64,000 nt of DNA, from positions 310,001-374,000 of the forward strand of contig NZ_JBAWKA010000003.1 in assembly GCF_043876815.1 (NCBI RefSeq), written 5' to 3'. The position numbers and the translations under genes were made by a program. The notes beneath the pieces are model-generated. The model was not told where the DNA came from and did not search any database. It was given only the letters and a program-made list of their open reading frames with translations. This document shows positions 58,642 to 64,000 of this stretch, piece by piece. Numbering within the stretch: the first letter of the stretch is position 1; each line of letters begins with the position of its first letter. The stretch is from Gaetbulibacter_A sp043876815 (GTDB taxonomy: Bacteria > Bacteroidota > Bacteroidia > Flavobacteriales > Flavobacteriaceae).

Positions 58642-59694
58642 ATGATAAAGACAGATATCCTAATTATAGGAGCAGGACCAACAGGGTTATTTACCGTATT
58701 TGAAGCGGGTTTATTACAATTGAAATGTCATTTGATAGATGCTTTACCGCAACCAGGCGGGCAGTGTTCTGAGATTTACCCTAAAAAACCGATATATGAT
58801 ATTCCCGGTTTTCCGGAAATATTAGCGGGTGATTTAACTCGAAATTTATTAGAGCAAGGTAAACAGTTTAAACCAGGGTTTACTTTGGGAGAACGTGCTG
58901 AAACTATAGAAAAACAAGACGATGGATCTTTTATTGTAACAACCAATAAAGGAACCAAGCATCAGGCCCCTGTGGTGGCTATTGCTGGAGGTTTAGGGTC
59001 TTTTGAACCCAGAAAACCGGTGCTTGATAACCTTTCCAAATTTGAGGATAAAGGTGTAGAATATATCATAAAAGATCCTGAAATATACCGCAATAAAAAA
59101 GTGGTGATTTCTGGTGGTGGTGACTCCGCTTTAGATTGGAGTATTTATTTAGCCGATATTGCTTCCAATGTGACCTTAGTGCATAGAAGAAATCAATTTA
59201 GAGGCGCCTTGGATTCGGTTGAAAAAGTACGCGAATTAACACTTTTGAATAAAATTGACTTAATTACTCCTGCCGAAATCACTGCCTTACATGGAAATGG
59301 CAAGATTGATTCGGTAACTGTTGATAAAGAAGGTGAGATCAGTTTAATTGAAACAGATCATTTTATACCTTTGTTCGGCCTGTCGCCTAAATTAGGACCA
59401 ATAGCAGATTGGGGCTTGGAGATTGAAAAAAATGCGATTAAAGTAGATAATTCTCTGAATTATCAAACGAATATCCCCGGCATTTTTGCAATTGGAGATG
59501 TAAACACGTATCCTGAAAAATTGAAACTGATTTTATGTGGATTCCATGAAGCGACGCTCATGTGTCAGGCAGCTTACCGTATTATTAACCCCGGTAAAAA
59601 GTATGTGTTAAAATATACAACGGTTAGTGGGGTTAATGGTTTCGACGGTACGCGCAAAGAAGCACCAAAAGCTGTTGTTCAATCCATCAAATAA
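58642..59694 (+). CDS. Thioredoxin-reductase-like ferredoxin-NADP+ reductase
   Basis: The product has 350 residues from the ATG at 58642 (an upstream in-frame start overlaps the preceding gene). FAD motif: DILIIGAGPTGLFTVFEAG (about residues 4-22), LPQPGGQCSEIYP, NADPH motif VVISGGGDSALDWSIYLA and GIFAIGDVNTYPEKLKLI. The CxxC of thioredoxin reductases is missing, as in YumC-type FNR. Position in the operon suggests it supplies electrons, through a ferredoxin, to the sulfite reductase. Confidence 0.9.
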   Translation: MIKTDILIIGAGPTGLFTVFEAGLLQLKCHLIDALPQPGGQCSEIYPKKPIYDIPGFPEILAGDLTRNLLEQGKQFKPGFTLGERAETIEKQDDGSFIVTTNKGTKHQAPVVAIAGGLGSFEPRKPVLDNLSKFEDKGVEYIIKDPEIYRNKKVVISGGGDSALDWSIYLADIASNVTLVHRRNQFRGALDSVEKVRELTLLNKIDLITPAEITALHGNGKIDSVTVDKEGEISLIETDHFIPLFGLSPKLGPIADWGLEIEKNAIKVDNSLNYQTNIPGIFAIGDVNTYPEKLKLILCGFHEATLMCQAAYRIINPGKKYVLKYTTVSGVNGFDGTRKEAPKAVVQSIK

Positions 59695-59708
59695 CATATT
59701 CCACGTAC

Positions 59709-60452
59709 GTGAAAAGTTATAATGTTTGTTTAAAAGATACTGTTAAAACATTTACCAAAAAGCTATTTTATTCTTTATTCGACGCCCAACAGGCAGAGCT
59801 GCATAAAGATTTCTTAGAAACAACCTTTCTAAAAATTTTAAATAAGCTGGATATTGAAAATGGAGAAGTGATCTGGAAGGCATTTCAACAGCAGTTGCCG
59901 GAGATTCGTCAGAAACTGGATAAGGATGCGATTGCCTTTGAATGTAATGACCCCGCTTCGCATTGTTTGCAAGAAATATATTTGGCCTATCCAGGCTTTC
60001 ATGCGATTTCTATTTATAGGTTAAGTCATGAGTTACATACTCTTGGTGTTTATATTTTACCTCGAATGATGAGTGAATATATCCATGGCATTACGGGAAT
60101 TGATATCCATCCCGGAGCTTCCATAGGTGAATCGTTTTATATCGACCACGGTACAGGGATCGTAATTGGGGAAACCTCAATTATTGGTAATCAGGTAAAA
60201 ATTTATCAAGGTGTTACTTTAGGAGGTATTCAAATTTCTAAGGAACTGGCTTCTGTAAAACGCCATCCGACCATTGAGGATAATGTAACGATTTATGCGA
60301 ACGCCACTATTTTAGGAGGCGATATTATTATTGGAAAAAATAGCATCATCGGGGCTAATGTGTGGATTACTCAATCGGTACCCGAAAACTCTGTGGTGAC
60401 TTATCAAACTGAAATAAAAATCAGACCTAGAAAAAATGGCATTCGAAAATAG
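59709..60452 (+). CDS. cysE: Serine O-acetyltransferase
   Basis: CysE activates serine for cysteine synthesis. The product has 247 residues; GTG at 59709 is the best start. The C-terminal part is a left-handed beta helix (IHPGASIGESFYIDHGTGIVIGETSIIG, VKIYQGVTLGG, NVTIYANATILGG) with catalytic His in YIDHGTG. It overlaps cysM by 17 bases. Confidence 0.93.
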   Translation: MKSYNVCLKDTVKTFTKKLFYSLFDAQQAELHKDFLETTFLKILNKLDIENGEVIWKAFQQQLPEIRQKLDKDAIAFECNDPASHCLQEIYLAYPGFHAISIYRLSHELHTLGVYILPRMMSEYIHGITGIDIHPGASIGESFYIDHGTGIVIGETSIIGNQVKIYQGVTLGGIQISKELASVKRHPTIEDNVTIYANATILGGDIIIGKNSIIGANVWITQSVPENSVVTYQTEIKIRPRKNGIRK

Positions 60453-61326
60453 CATATTAGGTCAAATAGGGAACACCCCTTTGGTAGAAGCAACGCATTT
60501 ACTTGCCAAACCGGGAGTGCGTTTGTTTTTAAAGTTGGAGGGTAATAATCCGGGCGGTAGCGTAAAGGATCGGCCTGCTTTTAATATGATCAACGAAGCC
60601 TTAAAACGCGGTGATATTAAAAAAGGAGACACGTTAGTGGAAGCCACAAGTGGCAATACCGGGATAGCTTTGGCTTTTATAGCAAATCTTTTAGGGTTGA
60701 ACATGGTGTTGATTATGCCTGAAAATTCCACCGAAGAGCGCGTAAAGACGATGCGGGCTTATGGTGCTAAGGTTATTTTGACATCGGCTGATATTGGAAT
60801 AGAAGGATCACGGGATCTTGCCTTTAAACTGCGTGATGAAGAAGGCTATACCTTGTTGAATCAGTTTGAAAATGACGATAACTGGAAAGCGCATTATAAA
60901 ACTACAGGTCCGGAGATATGGGAAGCTACTAATGGAAAGATAACACACTTTGTAGCTACTATGGGAACCACAGGCACCATCACCGGAACCTCAAAATATT
61001 TAAAGGAACAAAATCCAGATATTCATATTGTGGGAGCACAACCGGCAGAAGGCGCTAGAATTCCCGGAATTCGCAAGTGGTCGCCTGAATATGTGCCAAA
61101 ATTTTTCGACCCTAAACGTGTTGATACCGTAATTGATGTGTCTGAAGAAGATGCTAAAATCACGACCCAGCGTTTGGCTAAAGAAGAGGGTGTTTTTGCC
61201 GGTATGAGTAGTGGTGGCTCGGTGTATTGCGCCTTACAAACCGCTGAGAAATTGGACGAGGGATTAATCGTCGCTGTAATTTGCGACCGTGGCGACCGTT
61301 ATTTATCCTCAACTTTGTTCGATTAA
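60436..61326 (+). CDS. cysM: Cysteine synthase (CysM type)
   Basis: The PLP enzyme adds sulfide to O-acetylserine. At 296 residues it matches CysM. The PLP lysine is in NNPGGSVKDRPAFNMI (about residue 44), with TSGNTGIALAF, the GTTGTITGTSKYLKEQNP phosphate loop, and GSSGG-like SSGGSVYCA. The start overlaps the end of cysE, indicating coupled translation. It closes the sulfate operon. Confidence 0.94.
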   Translation: MAFENSILGQIGNTPLVEATHLLAKPGVRLFLKLEGNNPGGSVKDRPAFNMINEALKRGDIKKGDTLVEATSGNTGIALAFIANLLGLNMVLIMPENSTEERVKTMRAYGAKVILTSADIGIEGSRDLAFKLRDEEGYTLLNQFENDDNWKAHYKTTGPEIWEATNGKITHFVATMGTTGTITGTSKYLKEQNPDIHIVGAQPAEGARIPGIRKWSPEYVPKFFDPKRVDTVIDVSEEDAKITTQRLAKEEGVFAGMSSGGSVYCALQTAEKLDEGLIVAVICDRGDRYLSSTLFD

Positions 61327-61370
61327 GAATATTTTAGAACCTTTTTCAAGGTTAAGAAAAATATAGTTAT

Positions 61371-61378
61371 TATTTTTG
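61371..61378 (+). promoter_or_regulatory. -7 box of the metH unit
   Basis: TATTTTTG is an exact TAnnTTTG match, 25 bases before the SAM-I riboswitch. The -33 box is not clear. Confidence 0.45.
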
Positions 61379-61402
61379 TCGCAGTTCATAACCGTACTAG
61401 AT

Positions 61403-61516
61403 GTTATCAAGAAAGGCTGAGGGACTAGACCCGCTGAAGCCTTGGCAACCCTTTTTCTGGAAACAGATGAAAGAAGGTGCTAAGTTCTACTAATAAACTT
61501 TTATTAGAAAGATAAC
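61403..61516 (+). promoter_or_regulatory. SAM-I (S-box) riboswitch before metH
   Basis: The core gttatcaagaaaggctgagg, gacccgctgaagccttggca, acc and gaaggtgctaag is nearly identical to that of the riboswitch at 45332. P1 is gttatc (61403-61408) with gataac (61511-61516). The P3/P4 region is a little longer than in the first copy. Confidence 0.93.
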
Positions 61517-61570
61517 GAAAAGTGTTTCCCTTACTTTTCTTGATGACATACAGGTATAAAAAATAGAGGT

Positions 61571-62575
61571 ATGTCAATAACCCTACATAAAGCTTTACAA
61601 GACCGTATTTTAGTGCTCGATGGTGCTATGGGTACGATGTTGCAGGCCTATCAATTTAAAGAGGCCGATTTTAGAGGCGAGCGCTTTAAGGATTATCCAA
61701 CGGCATTGCAAGGTAACAACGATTTGCTATCCATTACCCAGCCACATGCTATAAAGGAGATCCATGCAAAATATTTTGCAGCCGGAGCGGATATTGTTGA
61801 GACCAATACTTTTTCGGGAACGCGTATCGCTATGGCCGATTATCAGATGGAAGATCTGGTATATGAGCTGAATTATCAATCGGCAAAGTTGGCGCGGGAA
61901 GTGGCAGATGAATTTACATCAAGAGAACCTCATAAACCACGTTTCGTTGCTGGATCCATTGGGCCTACGAACCGAACGGCGAGTATGTCGCCTGATGTGA
62001 ATGATCCCGGGTACCGTGCGGTCACTTTTGAAGAACTGCGTGAAGCTTACAAAGAACAGGTTGAAGCTTTAATGGATGGTGGCTCGGATATTTTACTGGT
62101 GGAAACCGTATTTGATACCTTGAATGCAAAAGCGGCTTTGTACGCTATTGAAGAAGTGAAAGAAGAACGTGCTATTGATATTCCCATCATGCTGAGTGGC
62201 ACCATAACCGATGCCTCAGGTAGAACCTTATCTGGACAAACTGCGGAAGCTTTTTTGATCTCAGTATCACATATTCCTTTATTATCTGTTGGATTCAATT
62301 GTGCTTTGGGTGCTAATTTACTGCAACCCCATTTGGAAGCTATTGCACATAAAACTGAGTTTGCAATTTCGGCACATCCTAATGCGGGCTTACCAAATGC
62401 CTTTGGTGAGTATGATGAGTCTCCGGAGGATATGGCAGAACAAATTGAAGCCTATTTTAAAAAGAATTTGGTGAATATCATTGGTGGCTGTTGCGGCACA
62501 ACCCCGGAACACATTCGGGTGATCGCCGAGACCGCTGCTAAGTATGAACCACGGCCTTTGGCTGTAACAGTTTAG
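61571..62575 (+). CDS. metH: Methionine synthase, homocysteine-binding subunit (split MetH, part 1)
   Basis: The 334-residue protein corresponds to the first module of cobalamin-dependent methionine synthase. ILVLDGAMGTMLQAYQF opens it. The zinc cysteines are in VGFNCALGAN and IIGGCCGTTPEHI (about residues 305-310). The stop at 62575 separates it from the folate and cobalamin modules at 62818. Split metH pairs of this kind are known in Bacteroidota. It is controlled by the SAM-I riboswitch at 61403. Confidence 0.93.
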   Translation: MSITLHKALQDRILVLDGAMGTMLQAYQFKEADFRGERFKDYPTALQGNNDLLSITQPHAIKEIHAKYFAAGADIVETNTFSGTRIAMADYQMEDLVYELNYQSAKLAREVADEFTSREPHKPRFVAGSIGPTNRTASMSPDVNDPGYRAVTFEELREAYKEQVEALMDGGSDILLVETVFDTLNAKAALYAIEEVKEERAIDIPIMLSGTITDASGRTLSGQTAEAFLISVSHIPLLSVGFNCALGANLLQPHLEAIAHKTEFAISAHPNAGLPNAFGEYDESPEDMAEQIEAYFKKNLVNIIGGCCGTTPEHIRVIAETAAKYEPRPLAVTV

Positions 62576-62593
62576 AATGAAAATGATTAATAA

Positions 62594-62795
62594 ACACCGT
62601 CATAGCGAGCAAAGCGAAGCATTCTTTCGAATAAATAGCTTTAAGGGTTTGTTTAAAAAGATTACCACGTCGTGAAGCTCTTCGTAATGATACAAAAGAT
62701 GGAAAATGTCATTCAGAGCAAAGCGAAGAATCTCAAATAGATAAATTTAGAAGAGATTCATCAGTCACTGCGCTCCTTAGGGATGACAATGAAAT
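62594..62795. repeat. Dispersed repeats of types A/B between the metH halves
   Basis: The 242-base gap holds ccgtcatagcgagcaaagcg, agattaccacgtcgtgaagc, tgtcattcagagcaaagcga agaatctc and gattcatcagtcactgcgct, all variants of the units at 14972-15430. They lie inside an operon. Confidence 0.6.
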
Positions 62796-62817
62796 AAAAT
62801 TGAATTAATAGTAAAAC

Positions 62818-64000
62818 ATGGCATTAAAACAAACAAAATACATGCGCTTATCCGGTTTAGAACCATTGGTTTTAAATGAGAACAGCAATTTTGTAAACGT
62901 AGGTGAACGTACCAACGTGGCAGGATCGCGCAAGTTTTTACGTTTGATCAAAGAAGAACAATTCGATGAAGCTCTGGACATTGCAAGACACCAGGTAGAT
63001 GGCGGGGCGCAGATTATTGATATCAATATGGATGATGGCTTGATCGATGGTAAAACAGCCATGGTTCGTTTCCTAAATCTTATTGCCGCCGAACCGGATA
63101 TTTGTCGGGTGCCTATTATGATAGACAGTTCAAAATGGGAGATCATTGAAGCCGGTTTACAGGTGGTTCAAGGGAAGTGCGTCGTGAATTCTATTTCTTT
63201 AAAAGAAGGTGAAGAAAAATTTATATGGGAAGCCAAACAAATAAAACGCTATGGCGCTGCTGTGATCGTGATGGCTTTTGATGAAGTAGGGCAGGCCGAT
63301 AATTACGAACGTCGTATTGAGATCGCGAAGCGCTCTTATGATATTTTGGTAAACAAGGTTAAATTTCCTTCCGAGGATATTATTTTCGATCTTAATATTT
63401 TTCCGGTGGGTACTGGTATGGAGGAACACCGAAGAAACGCTATTGATTTTATTGAAGCGACACGTTGGGTGCGGAATAATTTACAAAATGTATCCGTTAG
63501 TGGCGGTGTGAGTAATGTGTCCTTTTCATTCCGAGGTAATAATGTGGTGCGCGAAGCCATGAATTCTGCCTTTTTGTATCATGCTGTACAGGCCGGAATG
63601 AACATGGGGATCGTAAACCCTGCGATGCTAGAGGTTTACGACGATATTCCAAAAGATCTTTTGGAACACGTGGAAGACGTTTTGCTGGATCGTCGGGATG
63701 ATGCTACCGAACGGTTGTTGGAGTTTTCCGAAACCGTAAAGGGTGAAAAAGTTGGAAAAACTGCTGATTTATCCTGGAGGGAGAAGCCCTTGCAGGAACG
63801 AATTACTCACGCCTTGGTTAAGGGCATTGATGCCTTTATTATTGAAGATATTGAAGCAGCCCGACAGGCCGCGAAAAAGCCTATTGACGTGATCGAAGGG
63901 GAGCTTATGACCGGTATGAACGTGGTAGGAGATCTGTTTGGGGCAGGAAAAATGTTCTTGCCACAGGTGGTAAAATCAGCACGGGTTATGAAAAAGGCTG
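62818..64000 (+). CDS. metH: Methionine synthase, folate- and cobalamin-binding subunit (split MetH, part 2), 3' truncated by window
   Basis: From the ATG at 62818 the frame is open to the last base (394 codons). The pterin-binding domain is clear: FVNVGERTNVAGSRKFLRLI (about residues 22-41), IDINMDDGLIDG, PIMIDSSKWEIIEAGL and VSGGVSNVSFSFRGNN. The cobalamin cap domain follows (TGMNVVGDLFGAGKMFLPQVVKSARVMKKA at the end). The B12-binding and activation domains should lie beyond the window. Confidence 0.93.
   Translation, partial: MALKQTKYMRLSGLEPLVLNENSNFVNVGERTNVAGSRKFLRLIKEEQFDEALDIARHQVDGGAQIIDINMDDGLIDGKTAMVRFLNLIAAEPDICRVPIMIDSSKWEIIEAGLQVVQGKCVVNSISLKEGEEKFIWEAKQIKRYGAAVIVMAFDEVGQADNYERRIEIAKRSYDILVNKVKFPSEDIIFDLNIFPVGTGMEEHRRNAIDFIEATRWVRNNLQNVSVSGGVSNVSFSFRGNNVVREAMNSAFLYHAVQAGMNMGIVNPAMLEVYDDIPKDLLEHVEDVLLDRRDDATERLLEFSETVKGEKVGKTADLSWREKPLQERITHALVKGIDAFIIEDIEAARQAAKKPIDVIEGELMTGMNVVGDLFGAGKMFLPQVVKSARVMKKA

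Overview
The window looks like a chromosome segment of a Flavobacteriaceae-type bacterium (phylum Bacteroidota). Signs are the AT-rich intergenic DNA, promoters of the TTTG-N19-TAnnTTTG type (clearest upstream of tRNA-Tyr), weak Shine-Dalgarno sequences, GLPGLI-family and SusC-like outer-membrane proteins, a class II ilvC, and arg, met and cys operons of the flavobacterial arrangement. Almost all of it is ordinary chromosomal biosynthesis and transport. I see no phage, insertion sequence, CRISPR array or rRNA.

Layout. 1-2450: the 3' end of a membrane pyrophosphatase (hppA), a deoxynucleoside kinase, an exported protein of unknown function, and the truncated tail of an OmpR-type response regulator. 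2574-7100: two GLPGLI proteins and a large TonB-receptor-like outer-membrane protein. 7137-7261: tRNA-Tyr with its promoter. 7557-9030: metK behind a probable SAM-II riboswitch. 9380-14954: ilvD-ilvB-ilvN-ilvC. 14972-15540: a block of dispersed repeats. 15754-17937: a GapN-like dehydrogenase and an azurin. 17957-28094: two divergent gene sets (GMC oxidoreductase and small subunit, DUF1080 hydrolases, Gfo/Idh/MocA oxidoreductases, TIM-barrel isomerases, an MFS permease) that fit an oxidative 3-keto-glycoside pathway. 28282-39413: an arginine plus proline operon (GNAT-argG-argC-proC-argD-proA-proB-argF'-argB-argE-argH) behind two tiny Arg/Pro-rich leader ORFs. 39428-41202: a GH130-like lipoprotein and a double-CDGSH Fe-S protein. 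41247-43551: leuB and leuA (minus strand). 43700-45250: a helical protein of unknown function. 45293-64000: a methionine and sulfur block running from a SAM-I riboswitch through metY, a fused metX-aspartokinase-homoserine dehydrogenase, a trans-sulfuration enzyme, an Rrf2 regulator, sulfate reduction genes (DUF2061, cysH, cysD, cysN, a sulfite reductase with a HEPN-like tail), siroheme synthesis, an FNR-like flavoprotein, cysE and cysM, to a second SAM-I riboswitch and a split metH whose second half runs off the end.

How it fits together. The 45-64 kb block can carry sulfate to sulfide and cysteine (apart from a visible APS kinase), aspartyl phosphate and aspartate semialdehyde to O-acetylhomoserine and homocysteine, and homocysteine to methionine. 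metK then makes SAM, which is the ligand of the riboswitches in front of metK, metY and metH. The arg operon also contains proA, proB and proC, so glutamate flows to both arginine and proline from one transcript. The two leader ORFs, with 9 Arg and 5 Pro among 32 residues, are what a ribosome-based sensor of both products would look like. This dual Arg/Pro leader is the most striking observation in the window.
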